64,000 bases of DNA from Solwaraspora sp. WMMD1047 (GCF_029626155.1 NZ_JARUBL010000001.1:496001-560000); one strand, 5' to 3'; positions 1 to 7,871 are shown, counted from the first letter of the stretch. Numbers and translations are program-made. The notes: a model not told the origin generated them from the sequence alone.

Positions 1-115
1 GCCCGAAGCCATCCCAGCCGGCCTGGTCGAGCGCCGCGCAGCGCTCGCGGTAGGTCTCTGCGTCTCCCTTGATCATGAGTCGGATCAGGTCAAGATGGGC
101 TGTCTGGACTGTCAC
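1..115 (-). CDS. Hypothetical protein, N-terminal fragment
   Basis: This is the first 38 codons of a minus-strand gene that runs out of the window. It starts at GTG (113-115), preceded by a good ribosome binding site (GAGGAG, about six bases upstream). The visible protein begins MTVQTAHLDLIRLMIKGD and continues with a charged helix. The start lies inside the end of the upstream gene (overlap 90-115), so translation is probably coupled to the two preceding helical-protein genes. I do not recognise a family from 38 residues. Confidence 0.55.
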   Translation of the reverse strand, partial: MTVQTAHLDLIRLMIKGDAETYRERCAALDQAGWDGFG

Positions 116-731
116 GTCTCTCCTCGTTCTTCTTGCGTCCTGCGTCGAGCGCTTTCAGGCCGGCCGCGATCACGATGGCGCCGCCGACGATCACGGCTGA
201 GGCGGCGTCACCGAAGTTCCCGGTCCCCTGCTGCGGTGCGGTCGGGGGAGTGCTGGACGGCTGGGATGTCGCTGTCGTGCCCTTGGGACGGGCTTCCTGG
301 ATGAAGTCGATGATCTTCTTGCCAGCGTTGCCGGCCTTCTCCGCGTTGTTGGTCACGGCCCGTGCGCCCTTGCCGAAGGCGTTGGAGCGTCGGGCGGCGT
401 CCTGCACCAGTTGTTCCCCGCTTGGCATCGCGGAAGGTGCGTCAGCGGGAGAGACCGAACCGGGGGCGATGTGGTTGGCGTAGTCGATGATGTGCTGCCG
501 GATCTCGTTGATCAGGCGGGCCATCTTGCCCGACTTGGCGCCGGCGATCTGGATCTCAGAGATCGCGGCCTTGATCTCCGGGTGCTCGCTGCCGCGACCT
601 GCCTCCGTGTAGCGGGACAAGGCTTCGAGCGCGTCGGCTTGAGCGCGTCCTGCGGTGACGGCCGACGCGGCGAGCTGGTCCTGGGCGGCTCGGAGCTGGG
701 CGACGATGTCGCCGATGCTTCCCGTCGCCAT
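90..731 (-). CDS. Helical protein with one C-terminal membrane segment, unknown function
   Basis: The 213-residue protein is not a family I can name. Residues 1-95 are Ala/Gln/Glu-rich and predicted helical. A Ser/Thr/Pro-rich low-complexity stretch follows at about 150-172. One hydrophobic segment (about 176-195, rich in A, V, I and G) is followed by a basic tail (GRKKNEERR), which suggests a tail-anchored or single-pass protein with a cytoplasmic C-terminus. The ATG overlaps the stop of the preceding small gene by one base (TGATG), and its own end overlaps the next start, so the three form a tightly coupled operon. A helical N-domain plus tail anchor could be a structural or secretion partner, but this is speculation. 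Confidence 0.7.
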   Translation of the reverse strand: MATGSIGDIVAQLRAAQDQLAASAVTAGRAQADALEALSRYTEAGRGSEHPEIKAAISEIQIAGAKSGKMARLINEIRQHIIDYANHIAPGSVSPADAPSAMPSGEQLVQDAARRSNAFGKGARAVTNNAEKAGNAGKKIIDFIQEARPKGTTATSQPSSTPPTAPQQGTGNFGDAASAVIVGGAIVIAAGLKALDAGRKKNEERRDSPDSPS

Positions 732-988
732 CAGATTCTCGCCGCGTAGCTGTTCGCGTGCTCGATCGCGGACTCGTACCGGCGGACGGTTCGCTCCAGC
801 TCAAGCCGCAGCTCATTGAGCTTCCTGGACATTTGCGTGACGTGGTCGTGGGCGCTGTCATGGGTCACTCGTTGGGCGAGCATGCCAGCGTCGCGGGCCT
901 CGGTGACGCCGCGTTCCAGGGTCTCGCGTCCCTGCTTGGCGGCCGTATTGCCTCGGCTGATCGTCTGCTTGACCTCGTCAATGTTCAT
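731..988 (-). CDS. Small all-helical protein, unknown function
   Basis: This 85-residue protein has no hydrophobic stretch. Its charged residues follow heptad-like spacing across most of its length (for example ELRLELERTVRRYESAIEH), so it is probably a coiled-coil or helical hairpin. It opens the apparent small-protein operon: its TGA shares a base with the ATG of the 213-residue membrane-tail protein. The GntR gene lies 95 bases upstream on the same strand and may control it. The size and helical make-up resemble WXG100-type partner proteins, but I see no WxG motif, so I make no functional claim. Confidence 0.65.
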   Translation of the reverse strand: MNIDEVKQTISRGNTAAKQGRETLERGVTEARDAGMLAQRVTHDSAHDHVTQMSRKLNELRLELERTVRRYESAIEHANSYAARI

Positions 989-1083
989 CGCGACCGATCC
1001 TGCTGCCCGTCACCGGACGCACACTATCGGACATCGGCCAGGCGCTACAGGCCCAGCGTCGGCGGGAGCGGTGAGACGAGCGG

Positions 1084-1314
1084 CTATTCGGAGGACTCGG
1101 CTTTGACGTAGACACCTCGGCCTTGCTGGCCGTGGACGAGGTTGCGCTCGTGCAAGATCGAGACGGCGCGGTAGGCGGTCGCCACGCTCACGTCGAACTG
1201 GTCGGCCAGTTCCTTGGTGCTGGGCAGCTTCGTGCCGTTCGGCAGCTCTCCGCTCTTGATCTTTGCGGTGATCTCGTCCGCGATCCGTCTGTATTCGGCA
1301 GGTCCTGTGGGCAT
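1084..1314 (-). CDS. GntR-family transcriptional regulator, short form
   Basis: This 76-residue protein consists almost only of the winged helix-turn-helix of GntR regulators. The recognition-helix region reads ELADQFDVSVATAYRAVSIL and is followed by the wing (GQQGRGVYV). The C-terminal effector-binding domain of full-length GntR proteins is absent. Such short forms are common in actinomycetes, often near mobile or small-protein loci. The ATG at 1314 is preceded by AAGGGGG. It probably regulates the minus-strand helical-protein operon just downstream; the effector is unknown. Confidence 0.85.
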   Translation of the reverse strand: MPTGPAEYRRIADEITAKIKSGELPNGTKLPSTKELADQFDVSVATAYRAVSILHERNLVHGQQGRGVYVKAESSE

Positions 1315-1318
1315 GACA

Positions 1319-1452
1319 CCCCCTTGGTTCGGCTCTGCTATTCGATCACGCGGCTAGCTTGTGCAGCAAGTGACGTAGGTGCATAAAGTTGGGGGTTCAC
1401 TTACGGAACAATCTGACGTATGTTGGTGGCGGCCAGGCCCCCTTGGTTCGGC
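1319..1452. repeat. 15-base direct repeat upstream of gntR
   Basis: The sequence CCCCCTTGGTTCGGC occurs at 1319-1333 and again at 1438-1452. On the minus strand the first copy contains the AAGGGGG ribosome binding site of the GntR gene. The second lies about 105 bases further upstream, where a promoter would be expected. It could be a duplicated leader segment or a pair of regulator sites. Confidence 0.5.
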
Positions 1453-1737
1453 AAACCGGTGGTCGGCCCCGTTCGGGTGGTACTCGCGCTGTTGCCCGGA
1501 CGGCTTCGCGTTCCGGTGCTGTTCGGCGCCATGAGCAGCATCGGAACGCGGGGAGTGTGGCAGCGCGAGTGGGCTCCAGGCGTGCCGCGTCTGGATGGGT
1601 CGGGGTGGCGTCGGTGCTCCGGGGTGGTGGTCGGCCCGCCCCTGGCCCTCGACCGGCGTCACTCGGCGAGCCCGGCAACACAGGAGAGCTACAGCACGGG
1701 AGGGGAGTAGAAGGGCGGGACCGGCGGGTTCCTCCGG

Positions 1738-1938
1738 TCAGTCGCCCGCGAGGTTCGGGCGGTGCTCCCGGATCCACGCCTGGACGTCCGAGCGGCGCTA
1801 GATCGGTCCCTGGTCCAACTCCGCGAGCGGTGTGGGGAAGGTGCGCGAGCGGGTTACCACGTAGGCGCGCTGCCGGCTCACGCCGCCGAGCATGCGGCGA
1901 ATTTCGCCTACGCCGACAAGATCGTGATCATTGCTCAC
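1738..1938 (-). pseudogene. Excisionase-like HTH DNA-binding protein with an in-frame amber codon
   Basis: Read on the minus strand from GTG at 1936-1938, the frame gives a short protein of the AlpA/excisionase-like HTH kind: LVGVGEIRRMLGGVSRQRAY, then FPTPLAELDQGPI, then a TAG codon at 1798-1800, then RRSDVQAWIREHRPNLAGD and a TGA. In this family the residue before RRxDVxAWI is normally Trp, so TAG is most simply a TGG-to-TAG change. There is also one extra Gly in the turn (LGGVS rather than LGVS). No ribosome binding site precedes the GTG. TACGTT (1945-1950) could be a -10 box for a leaderless transcript. The gene is probably inactive unless amber is suppressed. Confidence 0.6.
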
Positions 1939-2093
1939 GTCATGAACGTAAGTCGTTGTCGTTATGAGTTGACCTACGACTACGGCGCTGTCATCCTGGT
2001 GGGTACCAACACCACCGCCTCGTCCAGAACCGCCCCCAACTGAGCGGCTCTGTGGTCGTACTCGCCGATTGAGGCTGCGGTCGCAGGGCGGGT

Positions 2094-2130
2094 GGCCCGA
2101 CCTCGCCTTCCCCCTATCCGGGGTCGGGCC
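2094..2130. repeat. Inverted repeat, possible terminator or leader hairpin
   Basis: GGCCCGACC (2094-2102) is exactly complementary to GGTCGGGCC (2122-2130) across a 19-base loop. It lies about 70 bases upstream of the DivIVA-like gene. It may end transcripts from the gene-poor stretch or form part of the 5' leader. Confidence 0.45.
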
Positions 2131-2197
2131 GCCCTTCCACCCCGTTTCGACCCGTGATCCGTTGCACGTTCCGTGACCTCGAAGGGTGGTCTCTACC

Positions 2198-2575
2198 GTG
2201 CGCAGACTGCTTGACCTGCTGATACCCGGCCGCGTTTGGCGGCGTACCCGAAAGATCTCCGCTCTTGACGGGCGGGCCCGGCGGCCGGAACGACCTGCCG
2301 GCGCGGCCTCGGTGCGGCGGATGCCGAACGTGGGTGGCCACTACCGGTATGACCGGCCGGTGATCAGTCCGGGGCAGGTGCGGGGCCGGCGGTTCCCGGA
2401 TCGGACCCGGCGTGGGTGCGACCCTCGGGAGGTGGGTGCCTTCCTGGACCTGGTCGCCGACGAGCTGGCGGCGCTGCGGGGGGAGTTGGCCACTACCCGG
2501 GATGAGAACCTGCGGATCAAGCAGGCGTTGCGCGACTGGCAGGGCCAGTTCCGGCGGCCGGGAGCGTGTGCGTGA
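2198..2575 (+). CDS. DivIVA-domain-like small protein
   Basis: The 125-residue protein has a basic N-terminal half. A C-terminal segment then resembles DivIVA/Wag31-type N-domains: FPDRTRRGCDPREVGAFLDL, followed by a coiled coil of about 35 residues. In DivIVA proteins this region recognises curved membrane at poles and septa. I chose GTG 2198 because GAAGGG lies 11-16 bases upstream. An in-frame GTG at 2186 is also open, but its own ribosome binding site would overlap it. The stop overlaps the next start (GTGA at 2572-2575), so the two proteins are probably made together. The long coiled coil of true Wag31 is missing, so it is unlikely to be the main polar-growth protein. Confidence 0.65.
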   Translation: MRRLLDLLIPGRVWRRTRKISALDGRARRPERPAGAASVRRMPNVGGHYRYDRPVISPGQVRGRRFPDRTRRGCDPREVGAFLDLVADELAALRGELATTRDENLRIKQALRDWQGQFRRPGACA

Positions 2576-4554
2576 GCGCGGCGGTGACGACGGTGGTGTG
2601 CGGCGGCTGCCACGGGTTGACCTTCGTGCAGCGGCCGTGTGACTGCCGCGACGGCGATGGCGAACGGGTCGACTACACCGGGCTGACGCTGCCGACGCGG
2701 GAGCACCGGCGGCCGTGGGCGGGCTGCCGGCAGTGCCGGGGTGTGGGCACCTACAGCCAGCCGTGCGTGGACTGCGGGCAGGTCGGGCGGCGGCGCGCGC
2801 AGCTCGTCTACACCGTGGCGAACCTGGACACCGGGCAGGTGGCGTCGGTGAACGTCGTACCCGGGGCGGTCGAACCGCTGCCCACCCCGGACGGGCGGTG
2901 GTGGCTGCCGCTCGGGCTGACCGTCACCGAACTCGCCGATCGGGTCGGGGTGGCCGCCGGCGCCCTGCGTGTGGCCGGCGGGCCGGACCTGGGCGATCCG
3001 CTGGCCACGGCCGGGGTGGTGCTGCCCCGCGACTGGCGGCCCGACCTGCCCACCGAACGCCGGCATCAGCTCGAAGCCGCCGCCATCGCCGCCGCCGGCC
3101 GCCCGCCGTGGCGGGTGCTGCTCGGCCAGACCAGTCCGCCGGAGCCGCCCGACCACGCCCGGATGCTCGGCCGGCTCTGCGCCCTGGCCGATCAGCTCCA
3201 CCTCGACGTGGTGATCGAGGCGCGGCGCTCGGACGCCACCCGTACCGGGCTGAACTGGGACGTCCGGTTCGAGCTGCCCGGCGGCGGGGTGCCGGCCAAC
3301 CCGTCGAACTGGGCCGCTCTGCTGGACGACGCCCTCGCGGCCGTCACGCCGGACAAGGCCGCCGCCGCACTGACCCGGGCCGCCCCCGACACCCCCGCGC
3401 ACTTCCTGCACACCGACGCGGTGGCGGCCCGCCCGGCCGTGGGGATCAACGGCTACCTGAGTGCGCACGACGTCGACCAACTCGAACGGCGGATCATCGC
3501 CGACGTCGGGCGCGGGCTGGGCGCCCAGGCGATCTGGCGCAACCGGCACTGGTGGCACGTCACCCTGCAACCCGACCAGCCGGAGCCGACCGAGGTCGAG
3601 CTGCCCACCGGGCAGATCGCCCACCGGCTCGGCGACACCCTACGACGCGGCTGGGAACCACCCGTACCCCAGCACCGCGGCGACCCGATCCCCACCGCCG
3701 CCTGCCCGCGCTGCCCCGGCGGACCCGGCCACGACGGCGGCGACGACCGGCCCTACTGCCCCGACTGCCGAGGCACCGGCCAGATCCGGCTCGGCGCCGT
3801 CCTCACCATCACCGACCTGCGCGGCCGGTGCCTGCACCGCAACTGGCGACCCGACGACCAGACACCACCGGGCGCGGTGGTGGCCAGCTACGGCACCTCC
3901 GGCTCACCCGTGGTCCAACTCCCCACCCACTACCGAGTCGGACCCCTGGCGGCCACCTTCGACGTACGCCCCACCGACCTCACCGACATCGACGGTGAAC
4001 GGGTCCTCGACCAGCACCTACGCGACGGGATCGTGCACGTCCTCGCCCCCGCCACCGACCCGGTCACCAGCTACCTCGCCAAGGCGACGGTTGGTCGGCC
4101 CGGTGCCCGGGTCATCGTGCGCGCCAACGACTGGGACGGACCCGGACTCGACGACCTGGCCCGGTTCGTCGTCGGCCTCGGCCTCGGCATCGAGATCACC
4201 GCCGTCGACCACCGCCACAACACCGGCAAACCACACCTGCTGCAGGGCGAGAGCTGGTCCGTCCGCATCGTCGACCCCGACCAGCCGATCGAACCCGACC
4301 CCGTCCCCACCAGCCCTGGACCGGCCGCCGCCGTCGCGTCCTGCCTGCGTTCCCTGGCCAGCGCCCTGGACGCGGTCACCCCCACCGACCCCGAACAACC
4401 CATCCGCGTCCCCCAACAACCCACGACCACCGGTCCCGCTCCGCACCCCGCCGGCCTCATCCCCCGGGTACGCCAACTCGCCGCCCACTACCCCGGCCGG
4501 CTCGCCACCATCCGCCTCGACCCCACCGGCCACCGCACCGCCCTCACCGAATGA
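2572..4554 (+). CDS. Large protein with CxxCxGxG zinc-type motifs, unknown function
   Basis: This 660-residue protein is translationally coupled to the DivIVA-like gene; GTG 2572 overlaps that stop. It has DnaJ-like cysteine motifs in two places. The N-terminal 80 residues contain CGGC, CRQCRGVG and CVDC. Residues around 375-405 contain CPRCPGG and CPDCRGTGQ. Each pair could bind zinc in the manner of a DnaJ Cys-rich domain, but no J domain is present. The rest is acidic and Pro-rich without transmembrane segments, and the C-terminus (about 570-640) is Pro/Thr-rich. I cannot assign a function. A zinc-dependent chaperone or nucleic-acid-binding scaffold working with the DivIVA-like partner is possible. 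Confidence 0.7.
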   Translation: MSAAVTTVVCGGCHGLTFVQRPCDCRDGDGERVDYTGLTLPTREHRRPWAGCRQCRGVGTYSQPCVDCGQVGRRRAQLVYTVANLDTGQVASVNVVPGAVEPLPTPDGRWWLPLGLTVTELADRVGVAAGALRVAGGPDLGDPLATAGVVLPRDWRPDLPTERRHQLEAAAIAAAGRPPWRVLLGQTSPPEPPDHARMLGRLCALADQLHLDVVIEARRSDATRTGLNWDVRFELPGGGVPANPSNWAALLDDALAAVTPDKAAAALTRAAPDTPAHFLHTDAVAARPAVGINGYLSAHDVDQLERRIIADVGRGLGAQAIWRNRHWWHVTLQPDQPEPTEVELPTGQIAHRLGDTLRRGWEPPVPQHRGDPIPTAACPRCPGGPGHDGGDDRPYCPDCRGTGQIRLGAVLTITDLRGRCLHRNWRPDDQTPPGAVVASYGTSGSPVVQLPTHYRVGPLAATFDVRPTDLTDIDGERVLDQHLRDGIVHVLAPATDPVTSYLAKATVGRPGARVIVRANDWDGPGLDDLARFVVGLGLGIEITAVDHRHNTGKPHLLQGESWSVRIVDPDQPIEPDPVPTSPGPAAAVASCLRSLASALDAVTPTDPEQPIRVPQQPTTTGPAPHPAGLIPRVRQLAAHYPGRLATIRLDPTGHRTALTE

Positions 4555-4643
4555 CCCGCCCGGCCGGGAACTAGCGCGTATCGGCGGACGACTATGTCTG
4601 CGAGTCGGCCCGCGTGGGCGACACCAACGATGAGGAGCAGCCG

Positions 4644-5360
4644 ATGGATCGCCGGAACGTACTTCGGGCCACGGTCACCGCCGGAGCGGTCGCGGGAGGT
4701 GCGGTACTGATGCCGGAAACCGCCCCGGCTGCGCCACGCTTCACCCCCACCCGGCCGCTGCGGGTGCAGATCGTCACGTTCGGCGGAGTCGAGGAGATGG
4801 ACTTCATCGGCCCGATCGAGGTGTTCGGCATGGCGAAGGGCATCGGCGGCGGGACGATCACCACAAGCATGGTGACGGTCGACGGCGACGACCCGGTCAC
4901 CGCCTTCCACGGCTGCCAGGTCGGACCGGTCGAGCGGTGGGCGCCGCGCCAGGCGGACGTGCTGCTCGTACCCGGTGGTGGTTATCGCCGGGCTGACACG
5001 CCGGGCGTGCTCTACGAGATCGAGCGGGGGGTCGTGCCCGCCGCGATCGCCGCCGCCGAACGACGTGGGCTGACCATCGCGGGCGTCTGCACCGGGACCA
5101 TGCTGCTCTCCGCCGCCGGCCTGACCGCCGGCCGGCCGTGCATCACCCACCACCGGGCGGTCGAGGACCTGCGCGCCCAGGGCGGTGTCATCACCGAGGC
5201 GCGGGTCGTCGACGACGGCGATCTGGTCACCGCCGGTGGCGTCACGTCGGGGTTCGACCTGGCGCTCTGGCTCGTCGAGCGGTTCCTCGGCGCCGACCTC
5301 GCCGTCCAGGTCGAACAGGTGCTGGAGTACCAGCGGCGCGGCACCGTCTGGCGACGCTGA
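4644..5360 (+). CDS. Tat-exported DJ-1/PfpI family protein
   Basis: The start is ATG 4644, preceded by GAGGAG; an in-frame GTG at 4614 has no such site. The N-terminus MDRRNVLRA has a twin-arginine pattern, then an Ala/Gly hydrophobic stretch and an AxA-type cleavage site near residue 31. The mature part is a DJ-1/PfpI (class I glutamine-amidotransferase-like) domain with the nucleophile elbow GVCTGTMLLSAAGL. The order resembles isocyanide-hydratase-like and AraC-sensor DJ-1 proteins. Export of this fold as a single domain is less common than cytoplasmic forms. Substrate is unknown. It stands alone between the CxxCxGxG gene and the convergent ycnI gene. Confidence 0.8.
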   Translation: MDRRNVLRATVTAGAVAGGAVLMPETAPAAPRFTPTRPLRVQIVTFGGVEEMDFIGPIEVFGMAKGIGGGTITTSMVTVDGDDPVTAFHGCQVGPVERWAPRQADVLLVPGGGYRRADTPGVLYEIERGVVPAAIAAAERRGLTIAGVCTGTMLLSAAGLTAGRPCITHHRAVEDLRAQGGVITEARVVDDGDLVTAGGVTSGFDLALWLVERFLGADLAVQVEQVLEYQRRGTVWRR

Positions 5361-5387
5361 CCACCGCCGGCCGGCAGGCCTGCCCGA

Positions 5388-6083
5388 TCAGGTGCTCTGC
5401 AGCGCGGCCTTGCGGTAGGCGAGCAGGCCCGCGACCAGACCCGCGACCCCGAGCAGGATGCCGGCCACGCCGGTTCGGTTCGTTCCGTCCTCGGCGGGCG
5501 CCTCGACGGCCTCGGGAGCCGGGGCTTCGACGGCCTCGTCGGTCGCCGCCGCCAACTGCAGCACGGCCGCCGGGTTCGCCGGCTCCTCGCCACCGGCCAC
5601 TGGGACCTCGATCCAGCGCACCACATCGCCGTCCTCGTACGTCTGCAGGGCCTTGAACACCACCTGCTCGGCCTCCGGCAGCGGCCCGAGGTACACCTCG
5701 AACTCCTCGAACTGGCCCGGCCCGATCGCGACGCCGTCAGCCGCCGTCCAGACGATCTTGGTGACCGCCTCGGTGACCACCCCGTCGGCCGTCTCGACCG
5801 GCGCGGGCAGCGCGCCCCGGGTGGTGACCACGGTCCAGCCGGGCAACGGCTTGACCGAGACGCTGGCGATCGGGGTGTCGGTGGGCAGGTTGATCTCCAC
5901 GACCGTGGTGCCGGCGTCCTCCTTCTCGTTCGGCACCCGGAACGCCGCCTTCGTGTAGCCGCCCGGGGTCGCGTCGGTCGCGGTGACCGAGACGTGTGCC
6001 GACGCCGGGCCACCGGAGCCGAGGACGACGGTGGCGGTGATGCCCGCGATGACGGTCGCGCGTAGGAGCAGAGAGCGGCGCAT
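5388..6083 (-). CDS. ycnI: YcnI-family copper-binding membrane-anchored protein (DUF1775)
   Basis: From ATG 6083 (M1 RRSLLLRAT) the protein is 231 residues. A signal peptide ends in ASA, leaving His30 as the first mature residue. YcnI proteins bind Cu(II) with that N-terminal His in a monohistidine brace. A DUF1775 beta-sandwich follows (about 30-160). An Ala/Glu/Pro-rich linker (about 170-195) leads to one C-terminal transmembrane helix and a short basic tail. It diverges from a PepSY membrane protein, and the shared intergenic region carries a symmetric promoter. Role: extracytoplasmic copper binding or delivery, inferred from the family. Confidence 0.88.
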   Translation of the reverse strand: MRRSLLLRATVIAGITATVVLGSGGPASAHVSVTATDATPGGYTKAAFRVPNEKEDAGTTVVEINLPTDTPIASVSVKPLPGWTVVTTRGALPAPVETADGVVTEAVTKIVWTAADGVAIGPGQFEEFEVYLGPLPEAEQVVFKALQTYEDGDVVRWIEVPVAGGEEPANPAAVLQLAAATDEAVEAPAPEAVEAPAEDGTNRTGVAGILLGVAGLVAGLLAYRKAALQST

Positions 6084-6117
6084 GAATCGGTCCTTGTCGT
6101 CGATCAGGTCGGTCCGG

Positions 6118-6181
6118 GAGTAGTCGGTGGGGAGATCTGAAAAGTTCCCGGGAACCGGCAAGCCGATCCGGCCGACTACTC
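6118..6181. promoter_or_regulatory. Symmetric divergent ECF-type promoter pair
   Basis: The perfect palindrome GTTCCCGGGAAC (6144-6155) supplies GGGAAC on both strands. On the plus strand exactly 17 bases follow, then CGACTACTC (6173-6181). On the minus strand exactly 17 bases follow, then the same CGACTACTC (6126 down to 6118). This matches the layout of ECF sigma promoters (GGAAC-type -35, short CG-rich -10) firing outward to ycnI (leader about 30 bases) and to the PepSY gene (leader about 100 bases). Exact spacing and identical -10 sequence on both sides make chance unlikely. Confidence 0.72.
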
Positions 6182-6285
6182 ATACGGACGCCACTGCTCT
6201 GCATTGACGTCCGTCGACGCTTCGGTCGGTGGGGACCGCGGGTGTCGGCCGCCCGCGTGCCACCGACACCTTCGAGGAACAGCAG

Positions 6286-7749
6286 ATGACCGTCACCGAC
6301 GTAGTCGAGCCGCAGCCGAGCACGATCCCGGCCCGGGCGCCGAGCCGGCGTCCTACCGGAGCCTTCGGGGCGCTGCTGCTCCGCCTGCACTTCTACGCGG
6401 GGGTGTTCGTCGCCCCGTTCATCGCGGTCGCGGCGCTCACCGGCCTCATCTACTCGACGGCCCCCCAGTGGGACCGGGCCATCCACGGCGAGCAGCTCTA
6501 CGTCGACGCCCCGGCCGGCGCGACCGCGCTGCCGGTGGCCGACCAGGTCGCCAGGGCGATCGACGCCCACCCGGAGGGCACCTTCACCGCCGTCCAACCC
6601 GGACAGGACGGCACCACCACCAGAGTGGTCTTCTCGGTCCCCGAGATGGAGGGCAAACAGCACACCGTCTACGTCGACCCCTACAGCGGCGACGTCAAAG
6701 GCACCCTGACGACCGTCTTCGGCGGCGCCCCCACCTCCACCTGGCTGGGAGACCTGCACTCCGGCCTGCAACTCGGCGACCCCGGCCGGCTGTACTCGGA
6801 GTTCGCGGCGAGCTGGCTCTGGGTGCTGGCGCTCGGCGGCCTGGTCCTGTGGTGGCGCCGGCGCCGCAGCGTCAAGAAGATGTTCGCACCCGAGCTGTCG
6901 GCAAAGAAGGGCGTACGCCGCACCCGCGGCTGGCACGGCGCCGTCGGCGTGTGGCTCGTCGTCGGCATGCTGATCCTCTCGGCCACCGGCCTCACCTGGT
7001 CGCAGTACGCCGGCGCCAACTTCGGCCTCGCCCTCGACGCGCTTGACGGCCGTACGCCGGTCCTGCCGACCGCCATCGACGGCGCGGAACCGGCACCCGC
7101 GTCCGGCGGCCACCACGGCGGCGGCGCTGAACCCGGCACCGAGGCGCCGGTCGACCTGGCGCAGGCCGACACCGTCCTGACGGTCGCCCGCGACAACGGC
7201 TTCACCGGACCCATCGAGATCTCGCCGCCGGAGTCGGCGGGGTCGGCCTGGTCGGTCGCCGGCATCGACTACCGCTGGCCGGTCGACCTGGACCGGATCG
7301 CCGTCGACCCGGCCACCAGCCAGGTGGTGTCCCGCAGCGACTTCGCGGACTGGCCGTTGCTCGCGCAGTTGAGCAGCCTCGGCATCCAGGCGCACATGGG
7401 CGTCTTGTTCGGGGTGGTCAACCAGCTCCTGCTCGCCGCGCTCGCCATCGGGCTGATCTGCCTCATCGTCTGGGGCTACCGGATGTGGTGGCAGCGCCGC
7501 CCCACCCGCGCCGACCGTCGCGCCCTGGTCGGCACCGCACCGGCCCGGGGCGGCTGGATCGGGCTGCCCGCGTGGGCGATCGTGGTCGGCGTACCGGTGA
7601 TCGTCGCCCTCGGCTGGGCGCTGCCGATGTTCGGTATTCCGCTGGCCGTCTTCCTGGTCACGGACGTCATCGTCGGCGCCGTCCAGGACCAGCGCCGCCG
7701 GTCCGCGCCCATCTCGCCAGCGCCCACCGGCACCACCGGAAGGCGCTGA
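6286..7749 (+). CDS. PepSY-associated transmembrane protein
   Basis: The protein is 487 residues from ATG 6286 (GAGGAAC upstream). It has a conserved first membrane helix with LHFYAGVFVAPFIA near residues 32-50. A periplasmic PepSY-like segment follows, then further helices near 170-190, 225-245 and 370-395 and a C-terminal hydrophobic pair (about 430-475). His residues occur in the first and later helices, as expected for haem- or metal-linked PepSY_TM proteins, and a His/Gly-rich loop (SGGHHGGG) lies near 285. These proteins are linked to ferric reduction and metal handling in the literature on the family. Divergent expression with ycnI suggests a copper or redox role. Confidence 0.85.
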   Translation: MTVTDVVEPQPSTIPARAPSRRPTGAFGALLLRLHFYAGVFVAPFIAVAALTGLIYSTAPQWDRAIHGEQLYVDAPAGATALPVADQVARAIDAHPEGTFTAVQPGQDGTTTRVVFSVPEMEGKQHTVYVDPYSGDVKGTLTTVFGGAPTSTWLGDLHSGLQLGDPGRLYSEFAASWLWVLALGGLVLWWRRRRSVKKMFAPELSAKKGVRRTRGWHGAVGVWLVVGMLILSATGLTWSQYAGANFGLALDALDGRTPVLPTAIDGAEPAPASGGHHGGGAEPGTEAPVDLAQADTVLTVARDNGFTGPIEISPPESAGSAWSVAGIDYRWPVDLDRIAVDPATSQVVSRSDFADWPLLAQLSSLGIQAHMGVLFGVVNQLLLAALAIGLICLIVWGYRMWWQRRPTRADRRALVGTAPARGGWIGLPAWAIVVGVPVIVALGWALPMFGIPLAVFLVTDVIVGAVQDQRRRSAPISPAPTGTTGRR

Positions 7750-7871
7750 CGCAACGCCTTGACCCCGTCGGCCCAGTCGCATATCGCTTGCTGAGGATCC
7801 AGTAGATCCTGTGGTGGTGGGCGGCTGCGAGCCGTGCTGGCGCATTGCAACAAATCTGCATGTCTCGACCC

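Larger units (their letters stand above)
1315..2197. other. Long stretch without an intact gene
   Basis: Nearly 900 bases hold no open frame that looks coding, apart from the broken HTH gene at 1738-1938. Visible elements are a 15-base direct repeat (1319-1333 and 1438-1452), a small hairpin GACCGG/CCGGTC at 1719-1739 at the end of the pseudogene, and an inverted repeat at 2094-2130 before the DivIVA-like gene. GC content dips around 1380-1430 and 1920-1990, where promoters might lie. The overall look is of decayed accessory DNA. Confidence 0.6.

Noticed and set aside
1389-1967. Possible plus-strand gene in the gene-poor stretch
   Set aside because: Arg/Ser/Gly-rich translation, no ribosome binding site, and it overlaps the better-supported HTH remnant on the other strand.
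7740-7760. AAGGCG/CGCCTT hairpin as terminator of the PepSY gene
   Set aside because: Six-base arms with a nine-base loop that contains the stop codon; too weak to call.
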